Shown piece after piece: positions 1 to 6,804 of a DNA stretch of 64,000 nt. The stretch is from positions 744,001 to 808,000 of the forward strand of contig NZ_JAMBOT010000002.1 of the NCBI RefSeq assembly GCF_023715725.1, in the 5' to 3' direction. Source of the stretch: Paenibacillus pasadenensis (lineage in GTDB: Bacteria > Bacillota > Bacilli > Paenibacillales > Paenibacillaceae). The notes below the pieces were generated by a model that was given only the letters and a program-made list of their open reading frames with translations, was not told the DNA's origin and did not search any database. Positions within the stretch are counted from its first letter, which is position 1. Each line of letters opens with the position of its first letter. The position numbers and the translations under genes are program-made.

Positions 1-194
1 GCATTGAGCAGCTGGAGGTCGACAACGCCCTGCTGCTCCTTGATTTGGCGGAGACACAGGCGCGGCAGCAGCAAGGCGAACAGGATAACGCTTTGCTGCT
101 GCTCAGTCAGGCAGAGACAGAGGCTCGGCTACAAAAAGCGGAGCAAGACCAAGCGGCGCTGCTGCTGACGCTCGTAGAGGGAGGTGTCATCTAA
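1..194 (+). CDS. Phage tail-region protein, C-terminal end only
   Basis: The reading frame is open from the left window edge and stops at 192-194, leaving about 63 residues. The visible part is built of three imperfect repeats of about 21 residues around the pattern D/Q-N/A-A-L-L-L, ending in LVEGGV, and is rich in Gln, Glu, Ala and Leu, so it is probably helical or coiled-coil. Such tails are common in phage proteins just upstream of XkdX-type genes. The start and the main domain lie outside the window, so no specific function can be given. The stop codon abuts the next start. Confidence 0.6.
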   Translation, partial: IEQLEVDNALLLLDLAETQARQQQGEQDNALLLLSQAETEARLQKAEQDQAALLLTLVEGGVI

Positions 195-332
195 ATGGAT
201 TGGTACGCGACGATCAAGCGCTATTACGACTTGGGCTGCTACACGACGGCACAGGTGCAGCGGTTTGTTACCCTGGGCAAAATCACGCAAGAGCAAGCAA
301 ATACGATTATTGGAGCAGAGAGCGCCGAGTAG
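195..332 (+). CDS. XkdX-like small phage protein
   Basis: This 45-residue protein begins MDWYATIKRYYDLGCYT and has the content and size of the XkdX family found between tail genes and lysis genes in PBSX-type prophages of Bacillales. The start follows a GGGAGGTG ribosome binding site and directly follows the stop of the preceding gene, which implies translational coupling. Family knowledge gives it no firm biochemical role. Its place ahead of XhlA-like, holin and amidase genes matches PBSX order (xkdX, xhlA, xhlB, xlyA). Confidence 0.75.
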   Translation: MDWYATIKRYYDLGCYTTAQVQRFVTLGKITQEQANTIIGAESAE

Positions 333-360
333 GCGCTCTTTTTATTTAAGGAGGGCAACC

Positions 361-702
361 ATGAGCGATACGCAGATGAACACATTGATTATCCAAGTTG
401 CAAAGCTGGAGACATCGCAAGAGGCCAGCACAAAAGCGCTAAGTGAAGTGGCGTTTAGCGTCGGGAGACTCGTTGACCGGCTGGAGTCATCGGATGATGT
501 GGCTAAAGAGGCAGCACAGAGCGCTCGGTCTGCCCACAAACGCATAGACAAGCTGGAGGATGCAGTTAAAGAGGACAAGGACGATATGGATGATGCAATC
601 GAGCGTATGCGTCAGGGACAGCGGTATGTCGTTACGACGGCCTGTGCGTTAATCAGCATTGGCGTTGCTGCGATTGGACTTGCTATCAAATTTGTACAAT
701 AG
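361..702 (+). CDS. XhlA-like holin-associated membrane protein
   Basis: The 113-residue protein starts MSDTQMNTLI after an AAGGAGGG ribosome binding site at 349-356. Residues 1-80 are charged and helical, with heptad-like spacing that suggests a coiled coil. Residues 90-110 form one hydrophobic membrane segment (TACALISIGVAAIGLAIKF). This layout, a soluble coiled coil plus a C-terminal anchor, is that of the XhlA family, which works with a holin to release the endolysin in PBSX. A longer frame begins upstream at 184, but it overlaps the XkdX-like gene and lacks a good ribosome binding site, so I reject that start. Confidence 0.75.
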   Translation: MSDTQMNTLIIQVAKLETSQEASTKALSEVAFSVGRLVDRLESSDDVAKEAAQSARSAHKRIDKLEDAVKEDKDDMDDAIERMRQGQRYVVTTACALISIGVAAIGLAIKFVQ

Positions 703-716
703 GGAGCGAATCAACC

Positions 717-1013
717 ATGACTATGGACTGGACTTTTATCAATGCGCTTATCAGGCCGGAGCTGGGCGGCGTCCTGGCCGTTTGCTGGATCGTCGGTTAC
801 ATCCTCAAGCAAACTCCCCGTGTGCCGGACTGGAGCATCGTCTACGCTGTCACGGTGGTAGGTGTGCTGATGGCTTGCCTGCTGCTTGGGGGGAGTGTGG
901 AGAGCATCATCCAGGGCGTGCTCTGCGGCGCGGTCGCCGTCTACGGCTATCAGCTCATCAAACAGACAGCTAAAGGCGCAAGCGGGGAGGGTGGTCACAA
1001 TGAACGCAAATAA
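717..1013 (+). CDS. Phage holin
   Basis: The 98-residue protein is almost wholly hydrophobic, with about three membrane segments (residues 15-32, 40-60 and 65-85) and a short charged tail. The opening TFINALIRPEL resembles small phage holins of the Hol44/SPP1 class. It would form the membrane lesion that lets the amidase reach the wall. The start may be 717 or 723, since both ATGs are in frame, and GGGAG lies at 702-706. It overlaps the amidase gene by 14 bases. Confidence 0.7.
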   Translation: MTMDWTFINALIRPELGGVLAVCWIVGYILKQTPRVPDWSIVYAVTVVGVLMACLLLGGSVESIIQGVLCGAVAVYGYQLIKQTAKGASGEGGHNERK

Positions 1014-1875
1014 ATACCCAATTGAGCGGCGCTATATCGACAAGCGCCCTAACGTAAGGCCAGGCATCCGGCTCGTAACCGGCAGCCCGGCCTTTTTTGT
1101 TGCCCACGATACGGGCAATCCGGGGGCTTCTGCGGATAACCATTGGACTTATTTCCAACGCCAGACGGATCGGACCGCATCGGCTCAGGTGTTTATCGAT
1201 GACAGGAAAATCTTAGAGATTATACCGGCGGGCACCGGCGCCGATCCAGCTGAGCAAGCTTATCACGTCATCCGCAATATCAAAGCTGACAATGAGCTGT
1301 ACGGCTATGACGCCAATCATGCGGCGCTGGGCATCGAGCTATGTTATGGAGGTTCCATAAACTTTGACCAGGCTTACAAGCGCTTTGTCTGGTATCTGGC
1401 GTTGTGCTGCAGCAAATGGGGCAAGACGCCATCGACGCATATTGCAAGTCACCGGCAGCTCGATCCGGCGCGCAAGCGGGATTGTGACCAGGCATTGGCT
1501 GCAGGAGGGGTGACGCTCAAGCAGTTGATTGCGGACATTACGGCAGAGCTGGCCGTGCCGGTCCCAATTGCGCCAGCTCCGGCCAAGCTGCCTGCAGATG
1601 TCCGGGATCATGTCATTGTGTCTTATATCCAATCAGCTTGGCTTGCGTCTTTCCAAGCAGGAGAGAGGGAAGAGGCGGACCATTACTCGCGGCTGGCGGA
1701 TAACGTCAGAGCAGCAGCTGCTGGCGAAAAGCTTCCCAAGAGTAATGCGCAGGAGATCATCTTTAATTGGCTGTCGCCTGCCTGGCACAAGGCTAAGGCA
1801 AACGGCCTCGACCCGAGCCGTTATAATGTGATGGCAAATGCTTTGCGGACGAGCGCAGGAATTCCATTGGCATAA
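1000..1875 (+). CDS. Phage endolysin, N-acetylmuramoyl-L-alanine amidase
   Basis: This 291-residue protein should cleave the amide bond between N-acetylmuramic acid and L-alanine in peptidoglycan. Residues 25-190 fit the amidase_2 (T7 lysozyme/PGRP) fold: a zinc-binding histidine in FFVAHDTGN (H36), the conserved GIELCY strand, and a second histidine in SHRQLDPARKRDCD with the closing aspartate. An Ala/Pro linker (about 195-210) leads to a C-terminal region of about 80 residues with no motif I recognise, perhaps for wall binding. The start at 1000 follows GGGGAGGGTGG and lies inside the end of the holin gene. It closes the lysis cassette and is followed by a terminator. Confidence 0.85.
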   Translation: MNANKYPIERRYIDKRPNVRPGIRLVTGSPAFFVAHDTGNPGASADNHWTYFQRQTDRTASAQVFIDDRKILEIIPAGTGADPAEQAYHVIRNIKADNELYGYDANHAALGIELCYGGSINFDQAYKRFVWYLALCCSKWGKTPSTHIASHRQLDPARKRDCDQALAAGGVTLKQLIADITAELAVPVPIAPAPAKLPADVRDHVIVSYIQSAWLASFQAGEREEADHYSRLADNVRAAAAGEKLPKSNAQEIIFNWLSPAWHKAKANGLDPSRYNVMANALRTSAGIPLA

Positions 1876-1878
1876 ATA

Positions 1879-1914
1879 AAGCCCGCTGACCTTAACGGGT
1901 TGGCGGACTTTTTG
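1879..1914 (+). terminator. Intrinsic terminator of the phage lysis operon
   Basis: A stem of about 13 base pairs with one mismatch and one wobble (AAGCCCGCTGACC pairing GGGTTGGCGGACTT) is followed by a short T run, four bases after the amidase stop. Confidence 0.75.
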
Positions 1915-1923
1915 GCTTTATGA

Positions 1924-1945
1924 GAACAAACGTTTGTGTTATGAT
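1924..1945 (+). promoter_or_regulatory. LexA-box promoter of the small winged-helix gene
   Basis: GAACAAACGTTTG at 1924-1936 matches the Bacillus LexA box (CGAACRNRYGTTYC) at 12 of 14 positions when one flanking base on each side is counted. It contains the perfect 12-bp palindrome ACAAACGTTTGT. A TATGAT -10 box follows at 1940-1945, so LexA bound here would block polymerase. The promoter sits 23 bases before the GTG start at 1968. DNA-damage control of a gene at a prophage edge is the expected logic. Confidence 0.6.
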
Positions 1946-1967
1946 CGGCACAGGAGCGTGATGACTC

Positions 1968-2231
1968 GTGAGGCGGTTAACCGACACAGAGCGCAAGCTG
2001 CTGCGGATCGCAAGCAATCACATCAGCAGATATAAGTATTTTCCATCGGTCGCAACGCTGTCCAAATTCAGTGGCCGTGCGCCGGCAAGGGTTGAGGCTG
2101 CGCTGCGCGGGCTGGAGCAGGAGGGATATATCACAATGGAACCGGAAGTTCGGGGCGCCAGCCGGGTGCTTATCCCGTGGGAAATAGACATGAATAGCAC
2201 GTTGAGCAAACTTAAAGCCCGCCGGGATTAG
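1968..2231 (+). CDS. Small winged-helix protein, LexA N-terminal-like
   Basis: This 87-residue protein (MRRLTDTERKLLRIASNHI) has a helix-turn-helix and wing pattern like the DNA-binding half of LexA: a TDTERKLLR opening helix, a central YFPSVATLSKFSG segment, a recognition helix near residues 35-48 and a wing at GYITMEPEVRGASRVLIP. It has no LexA protease half, so it cannot self-cleave. The start is GTG with GGAG at 1953-1956. A SOS-type promoter precedes it and a strong terminator follows, so it is a single-gene transcript. It could be an antirepressor or late regulator of the prophage, but that is a guess. Confidence 0.6.
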   Translation: MRRLTDTERKLLRIASNHISRYKYFPSVATLSKFSGRAPARVEAALRGLEQEGYITMEPEVRGASRVLIPWEIDMNSTLSKLKARRD

Positions 2232-2246
2232 AGTCGGCGGGCTTTA
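2213..2246. terminator. Bidirectional terminator between the winged-helix gene and hicB
   Basis: AAAGCCCGCC pairs with GGCGGGCTTT around a loop of about 11 bases that contains the stop codon of the upstream gene. A T run lies on the plus side and A residues on the other, so it can serve both convergent transcripts. Confidence 0.8.
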
Positions 2247-2250
2247 TTTG

Positions 2251-2601
2251 TTACTTGCTTAGTTTATAGAGCAGATATTGGTTTAATGAAGTGTTTTCCA
2301 GTTCGGCCTTTGCGATTAGCTCGCGATGCAATGACTTAGGTAGCCGAAGAAGAATCTTACCGCTGAAATCATCCTGCGGCTCGGGAATAGGATCACCGTA
2401 TTCCAATTTGATTTCAATGTGATCTTTAAACACCGATTCGAGATCCGTGTAAGCCTCGGCCCAGGTTGGGGCTGTCGTATGGCAGCCGTCCAATTCCTTC
2501 ACGCTGGCATAGTAATACGGATCGCCGTCATTAGGCTCTAAGCGAACTTGAAACGTATAGGGCAGGGACAGGTAGTAATTTACGTCCTTTTGCTTTGTCA
2601 T
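2251..2601 (-). CDS. hicB: HicB antitoxin
   Basis: This 116-residue protein should neutralise the HicA RNase and repress the operon. Residues 1-70 show the HicB partial RNase-H-like fold (YYLSLPYTFQVRLEPNDG, then YYASVKELDGCHTTAPTWAEA). Residues 75-116 form a C-terminal ribbon-helix-helix with RLPKSLHRELIAKAE and a TSLNQYLLYKLSK tail, the DNA-binding part. I choose ATG 2601, since the family starts like MTKQKDVNYYLSLPY. The longer frame upstream overlaps hicA, and no strong ribosome binding site is visible, which suggests coupling to hicA. It lies 52 bases downstream of hicA. Confidence 0.85.
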   Translation of the reverse strand: MTKQKDVNYYLSLPYTFQVRLEPNDGDPYYYASVKELDGCHTTAPTWAEAYTDLESVFKDHIEIKLEYGDPIPEPQDDFSGKILLRLPKSLHRELIAKAELENTSLNQYLLYKLSK

Positions 2602-2653
2602 AAAATTGGCTAAGATAGAGAGGAAGGAATCGGGGGATTGCTCCCCCGCGAGG

Positions 2654-2878
2654 TTAACCCTCGTACCTTCTAAGCGCATCCTGTACAGCTTTGGGGTTGA
2701 CGGGATTTTCGCGCTTAACCGTTGTGAGAAGTCCTTGAGCATTTCGGAAGTGATGGTGAGAGCCGTTAACTCTTACCTCAGTGTATCCGGCGTGTTCGAG
2801 GGCTTTTTTCACTTCTTCGAAGGTAATTCCTTTCGGCTTATTTCTCATCTTCTGGATGAGTTTTTCTATCTTTGCCAT
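2654..2878 (-). CDS. hicA: HicA toxin, mRNA interferase
   Basis: The 74-residue protein has the HicA double-stranded RNA-binding-like fold: MAKIEKLIQKM, then PKGITFEEVKKALEHAGYTEVRVNGSHHHF, then a VKRENPVNPKAVQDALRRY tail. The catalytic histidine lies in the conserved GSHHHF motif, so the toxin looks intact. It would cleave mRNA when free of HicB. AGGAGGTGAG lies just upstream of the start. Toxin first and antitoxin second is normal for hicAB. Its place beside a prophage end suggests a role in prophage maintenance or phage exclusion. Confidence 0.9.
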   Translation of the reverse strand: MAKIEKLIQKMRNKPKGITFEEVKKALEHAGYTEVRVNGSHHHFRNAQGLLTTVKRENPVNPKAVQDALRRYEG

Positions 2879-2899
2879 GTCTCACCTCCTGAAATAATA

Positions 2900-2915
2900 A
2901 TATCATATATGATAT
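2900..2915 (-). promoter_or_regulatory. Palindromic operator of hicAB
   Basis: ATATCATATATGATAT is a perfect 16-bp palindrome 22 bases upstream of the hicA start. HicB proteins with ribbon-helix-helix tails bind palindromes of this kind over their own promoter. The AT-rich half sites also supply -10-like sequence for leftward transcription. Confidence 0.6.
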
Positions 2916-2954
2916 CATAATGCAACTGTATGTGGAAAAAATCGCGAAAAAAAT

Positions 2955-2988
2955 AAGACCTCCGGCTCTGAAAGCTGGAGGTCTTTTA
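2955..2988. terminator. Terminator-like hairpin upstream of hicAB
   Basis: AGACCTCCGGCT pairs with AGCTGGAGGTCT around a short loop, with TTTT after it on the plus strand and a T run on the minus strand. No gene ends here on the plus strand. It would most usefully stop leftward transcription from the XRE gene at 3256 before the hicAB promoter. Confidence 0.65.
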
Positions 2989-3255
2989 GGTATGAGCTAC
3001 TACAAATGTGAATAATTCAGTGCCTTTAGAACTGTTATTTGTAGTAATAATTAGAAGTTTATTGCAATGATAATAAGAAAATTTTTACCGTCGACACAAT
3101 TCGACTAACTTCGCGCTTATAATGGCCGATAATCACAAACAAAGGGAATGAGGGTTCAGAAAGGAGATAGATTCCGTTGCACCGCTAAAGTACACTGTTA
3201 AGTGTACTTTTTGATCGGGAAGGGCAGTTTAAAACTGCTCAACCAGTTGATATCA
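2989..3255. other. Intergenic stretch with a possible small transcript (3118-3212)
   Basis: This gap holds no convincing gene. On the plus strand there is a TATAAT at 3118-3123 with only a weak -35. An AAGGAG follows at 3161-3166, then TTG-CAC-CGC-TAA at 3176, a three-codon frame. A perfect 10-bp stem AAAGTACACT/AGTGTACTTT (3187-3210) with a T run comes next. Read together these resemble a tiny transcript of 80-90 bases or a leader peptide with attenuator, though nothing lies downstream on that strand. A second palindrome, GCAGTTTAAAACTGC, sits at 3223-3237 and may be an operator or part of the terminator of the XRE gene. Confidence 0.3.
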
Positions 3256-3486
3256 TTACCTTTTGTAAGTATATAAGTCATCCATGCTGCACTCTAAAAC
3301 AATCGCAAGAGCCTTTAACATTAAATGACTTGCAGGTGTACCTCTGTTATTTTCCAAATTAGATATGTAGGCTTTGGTTACTTCGATGCCACATTCCTCT
3401 TCGAGAGCTTCGCAAAGCTCTGATTGGGTATAGCCTGCTGACTTACGTAACGATCTCAACTGGCACTTCCAGATCTGGAGTGCCAT
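3256..3486 (-). CDS. XRE-family helix-turn-helix regulator
   Basis: This 76-residue protein is a single Cro/C1-type domain: LRSLRKSAGYTQSELCEALEE (helices 1-2), then VTKAYISNLENNRGTPASHLMLKALAIVLECSMDDL. It is a stand-alone DNA-binding repressor. GGAG lies nine bases before the start. It is divergent from the small gene at 3552, so the 65-base gap probably holds a shared operator. Target genes are unknown. It may be the remaining regulator of the prophage or of the hicAB island. Confidence 0.85.
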   Translation of the reverse strand: MALQIWKCQLRSLRKSAGYTQSELCEALEEECGIEVTKAYISNLENNRGTPASHLMLKALAIVLECSMDDLYTYKR

Positions 3487-3551
3487 GCGATTATCTCCAT
3501 TTATTATTTAATTGTCGCAATAATGAGTATATCACATCAGGAGGAACACTA

Positions 3552-3821
3552 ATGCTAGATGATATTTTGCAAGCCGTAATCGAGAAAAGAACGTGGGAAG
3601 TCGTGAATGAATGTGAGCAGTCAATTAAAGGAAAGATAGAGGAGTTTGAATCTGCTGTAGAGCGTATAAAGGAAAACCTTCCGAAAGAAGGTCATCCTGA
3701 TGTTGATTTGCTACTTGATCTTTATTTTGAGAAGCATACAGTTTCGGTGAGAGGGGCCTATACAGCTGGGGTTCGTGACAAGTTGAAACTGAGAAAAGAG
3801 ATCATCGATTTTACAAATTAA
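3552..3821 (+). CDS. Unrecognised small acidic protein
   Basis: The start at 3552 follows TCAGGAGGAAC and gives 89 residues (MLDDILQAVIEKRTWEVV). The sequence is mostly helical and acidic, with a long KGKIEEFESAVERIKENL segment and a C-terminal RGAYTAGVRDKLKLRKEI. That tail slightly recalls small DUF6809-type proteins of Firmicutes, but I cannot place it firmly. It is divergent from an XRE regulator and followed by hairpins, so it is probably a single gene under XRE control. A start further upstream at 3480 overlaps the XRE gene and is unlikely. Confidence 0.6.
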   Translation: MLDDILQAVIEKRTWEVVNECEQSIKGKIEEFESAVERIKENLPKEGHPDVDLLLDLYFEKHTVSVRGAYTAGVRDKLKLRKEIIDFTN

Positions 3822-3836
3822 AAACGTCCAGTTTCG

Positions 3837-3860
3837 GGATAGGAGTCTCCACTCCTATCC
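3837..3860 (+). repeat. Perfect 10-bp hairpin without T tail
   Basis: GGATAGGAGT and ACTCCTATCC flank a CTCC loop, 15 bases past the stop of the gene at 3552-3821. No T run follows, so it is not a classical terminator by itself. It lies just before a strong one. Confidence 0.5.
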
Positions 3861-3886
3861 TACTCACGCACTCATCATGAGAGCGG

Positions 3887-3915
3887 ACCGCCCCTTTAGG
3901 GGCGGTTTTTTTTTT
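3887..3915 (+). terminator. Strong intrinsic terminator
   Basis: ACCGCCCC-TTTA-GGGGCGGT is followed by nine T residues. It ends the transcript of the gene at 3552-3821 and separates it from the convergent gene at 3953. Confidence 0.85.
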
Positions 3916-3952
3916 GCGTCCTCATTTTAAAACAGGTTAAGATGGAGTTCAT

Positions 3953-4441
3953 TTACGACCGATCAATTCTCACAATTTGTGAATCTTCTTTAACCGCTTT
4001 AAATGGACCTGTCACAGTTGCAGTAGCTGTTCCGTATCTGAAGACAATGCTGCCTGCCCAACCCATCTTTATTGTAGCGGTCCCCAAAAGTTCTCCATTT
4101 GCAGAAGTGATATTGTAGCTCGCAGTAGCGGAAGCATGAGATTTAGTTAAAATTTCAAAGCGATATTGTCCGCCTGACTGGATTGTGTGAGGAGAAGGTC
4201 CTGGCGGTTCAAAATCTCCTGTCAGACTCGTTGTGTTCATGACGTAACTACCTGTGCCGTTTTTTACATAGACGGAAACGGATCCTAATGTTGATAAATC
4301 TTCATCCTGGACGGGATTCCCTTGTCGGAAAGGGCTATAGAAAACATTTGCCACAATGACTAAAAGAATGAACAATACAAGAGTAATGCCAATCGAGTTT
4401 TTAAAATTACTAATGAAAATAGGTTGAGGGCTGTCGTTCAT
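3953..4441 (-). CDS. Unrecognised membrane-anchored surface protein
   Basis: This 162-residue protein has a short cytoplasmic start and one membrane segment (about residues 17-36, ITLVLFILLVIVANVFY). About 125 exported residues follow, rich in Ser, Thr and Gly with beta-strand character (GSVSVYVKNGTGSY, YRFEILTKSHASATASYNI). AGGAGG lies nine bases upstream. It is divergent from the ABC transporter gene at 4677. I do not recognise the family. It could be an accessory or sensor protein for the transporter or two-component system next door. Confidence 0.7.
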   Translation of the reverse strand: MNDSPQPIFISNFKNSIGITLVLFILLVIVANVFYSPFRQGNPVQDEDLSTLGSVSVYVKNGTGSYVMNTTSLTGDFEPPGPSPHTIQSGGQYRFEILTKSHASATASYNITSANGELLGTATIKMGWAGSIVFRYGTATATVTGPFKAVKEDSQIVRIDRS

Positions 4442-4572
4442 GATCTGATCCTCCTAATATGAATACATTTTAATAGAATATTTAATGCAATTGAGCTTCA
4501 GATTGACCCTATCTAATGCCCGGATAAAGCGTGAAAATGTTAGATAGGAGAGAGTAACCTATTCCATTCTTT

Positions 4573-4590
4573 TTCCACACTCTTTCTACA
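4573..4590 (+). promoter_or_regulatory. Direct repeat, probable response-regulator site upstream of the ABC genes
   Basis: TTCCACA at 4573-4579 and TTCTACA at 4584-4590 are two copies of one heptamer with an 11-base period, which is the geometry used by OmpR/PhoB-type regulators. They lie about 90 bases before the permease start. A matching pair occurs at 8943-8960 upstream of the neighbouring OmpR-type regulator gene. Confidence 0.5.
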
Positions 4591-4676
4591 GCTGCTCCAG
4601 AAGTCATCGTTATGCCTCCGATATACTTGACCCAACTCCTCAGTGAGGTTAAGTACATTCAAGATATAACGGAGGC

Positions 4677-6044
4677 ATGAATATGAACTTTGTGAAACGG
4701 GCGTTTCTAAGCGTCAAAATGCGAAAAGTAAAATCGCTCTTGTTAATGGGCATTTTTTTCATCGTACTGAATTTAGTTTTAGCCGGATTAGCGATTCAGA
4801 GCGCATCGAAGGAAGCGGCTGTTGTGGCTCGACAAACGCTCGGTGCTGATGTGATCTTAAAAATCGACCTGAATAAATATCTCGAGGCAGGGGGAGCGGG
4901 TTCGAAAGGCGATGGAACTCCTGGCAGAGTACCGTCTGTCGACAAAAAGGACGCGGACAAGCTTATCGGCTCCGCTTATATCAAATCCTACAATTACGTC
5001 AGGCAATCAGCCGTTGAAATGCTCAACCTCGACTGGGTGAAGGCGTTTGGCGGCAGTGAATCATTCGGGCAAAACGGCGAGCTGAACTTCACGATTTTTG
5101 GCGTGATGGAGTCGTCGTTAGTCGAGTCATTCCAGGATGGAAAAGCCAAAATGGTCGAAGGAGAGCCCATCACAAAAGATATGGCCGACCGTAATGTAGC
5201 CGTCATCGAGAAAAGGCTGGCTGCCAAAAACAAGTTAAAAGTCGGAGACAAAATTAAGGTCGCCTCGATGATGGAAGGCGAAATGAAAAACAAAGAGCTT
5301 GAAATTATCGGCATTTATGAATCGAAAAAGGAACCGGCCTCATTCGGTGGAGCAACCCTGTCGCTGCTTGATCCGGCAAACGAAATTTATGTTCCTTTTG
5401 GACTGCTCCAAACAAGCTCGCCTCCAACCTATACGTATTACTTGAAGGACCCTAAAGATGTAGATGCCTTCAAAAAAGAAGCGCTCAGCATCGGAAACTT
5501 TCCGAGTTATTATCAACTGGACGCAAATGATGACCTGTACAAACAAATGATGAAACCGATTGAAAGCATGGCTTCCATTGCGAAACTAATGGTAACACTT
5601 GTTGTTGCAGCCGGAATTGCGATATTGGCACTGATTATTATGTTGTCGATTAAGGAACGCAGAAAGGAAATGGGCATCCTTTTGTCGATTGGCGAGAAAA
5701 AGAGCAAGCTGATCGGGCAATTCGTAGTGGAAGTGCTGCTCGTTGCGGTTATTGCTCTTGGGTTATCGTCTTTGACAGGCGAAATAATCTCGCAAAAGAT
5801 CGGGGATACTTTGCTGGCTAATGAAATTGCCTCAACGGAGAACAATTTGGCGGAGCAGCAATTTTATTCCGGAGCAGAGGTCGGAGAAGCACCGCAGATA
5901 AATGAAATTGATATTAGCGTAACGCCAGATATTCTCGCGCTTATCGCGCTTCTGATGATGGTGATTTCGTTATCGGCGACACTCATTCCGGCTCTATCGA
6001 TTATGCGTTTGAATCCCAAAGATATTTTGTTAAAGGACGAATAG
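4677..6044 (+). CDS. ABC transporter permease, FtsX/MacB type
   Basis: This permease of 455 residues has one membrane segment near the N-terminus (residues 18-38), then about 250 exported residues of MacB-like periplasmic-core character. Three further segments follow at about 308-330, 350-370 and 420-445. The last block (EIGILLSIGEKKSKLIGQ-like text, then SIMRLNPKDILLKDE) is typical of the FtsX family. Such proteins transmit ATP-driven motion across the membrane for export, peptide resistance or signalling rather than classical import. An in-frame ATG at 4683 is better spaced from the GGAGG at 4671-4675 and may be the true start. The ATPase gene follows after ten bases. A two-component operon lies just beyond, as in Bce-like or MacAB-like modules. 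Confidence 0.85.
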   Translation: MNMNFVKRAFLSVKMRKVKSLLLMGIFFIVLNLVLAGLAIQSASKEAAVVARQTLGADVILKIDLNKYLEAGGAGSKGDGTPGRVPSVDKKDADKLIGSAYIKSYNYVRQSAVEMLNLDWVKAFGGSESFGQNGELNFTIFGVMESSLVESFQDGKAKMVEGEPITKDMADRNVAVIEKRLAAKNKLKVGDKIKVASMMEGEMKNKELEIIGIYESKKEPASFGGATLSLLDPANEIYVPFGLLQTSSPPTYTYYLKDPKDVDAFKKEALSIGNFPSYYQLDANDDLYKQMMKPIESMASIAKLMVTLVVAAGIAILALIIMLSIKERRKEMGILLSIGEKKSKLIGQFVVEVLLVAVIALGLSSLTGEIISQKIGDTLLANEIASTENNLAEQQFYSGAEVGEAPQINEIDISVTPDILALIALLMMVISLSATLIPALSIMRLNPKDILLKDE

Positions 6045-6054
6045 GAGGTTAACG

Positions 6055-6735
6055 ATGGAAACTGCACTAGAATTTAAACATATCTTTTATTCCTATGGAT
6101 CGAGCCAGAAAAAAGTTAAAATATTGGAGGATATCAATTATTCCTTTCAAAAAGGCTGTTTTTATACGATTCTGGGACCGTCCGGATCCGGTAAAACAAC
6201 GGTGTTAAGTCTCGCAAGCGGGCTGGATCAGCCTAAAAGCGGCTCCATATTATTTGAAGGTGAAGACCTCAAAAAAATCGGCTTAGATAAGTTTCGTAAC
6301 AAACATGTATCGATGGTATTCCAATCCTTCAATCTAATTACGTACATGACGGCATTGCAAAATGTCGTAACGGCGATGGAAATAACCGGTGTTAAGGTGA
6401 AGGACAAAAAACGCAGAGCGCTTGAGCTGCTGCAAAAGGTTGGGCTGAATGAATCGGAGGCGAATCGGAATGTCCTTCGGCTTAGCGGCGGACAGCAGCA
6501 GCGCGTCGCCATCGCACGTGCCTTATCGACCGATGTGGATTTGCTTGTAGCTGACGAGCCGACAGGAAGCCTCGACGAGCAAACATCCGCAGATATTGTG
6601 CAGCTGTTCAAGGAGCTCGCGCATAAAGAGAATAAATGCATTATCGTTGTGACGCATTCCATTGATGTTGCGAACCAGTCGGATGTATCGATTTACTTAA
6701 AAAACCGCAATTTTGTCTTAAAGCCCGGCAAATAA
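6055..6735 (+). CDS. ABC transporter ATP-binding protein, MacB/LolD type
   Basis: The 226-residue ATPase has Walker A GPSGSGKTT (41-49), Q-loop Q90, signature LSGGQ (143-147), Walker B ending D167-E168 and a switch histidine in VVTHS. It would power the permease encoded directly upstream. Size and motifs fit the LolD/MacB/SalX class. AGGAGG precedes the start by six bases, and the gene is followed by a terminator, so the operon holds just these two genes. Confidence 0.92.
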   Translation: METALEFKHIFYSYGSSQKKVKILEDINYSFQKGCFYTILGPSGSGKTTVLSLASGLDQPKSGSILFEGEDLKKIGLDKFRNKHVSMVFQSFNLITYMTALQNVVTAMEITGVKVKDKKRRALELLQKVGLNESEANRNVLRLSGGQQQRVAIARALSTDVDLLVADEPTGSLDEQTSADIVQLFKELAHKENKCIIVVTHSIDVANQSDVSIYLKNRNFVLKPGK

Positions 6736-6745
6736 AACGATCAAA

Positions 6746-6784
6746 AAAGCCTGCTGCTTTCCTTAGGGGAAGGCAGCAGGCTTT
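6746..6784. terminator. Bidirectional terminator between the ABC and two-component operons
   Basis: AAAGCCTGCTGC pairs with GCAGCAGGCTTT, with an inner TTCC/GGAA pairing around a short loop. A T run lies on the minus-strand side as well. It separates convergent operons. Confidence 0.85.
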
Positions 6785-6804
6785 AAATTTGGATAGACGA
6801 TGAA

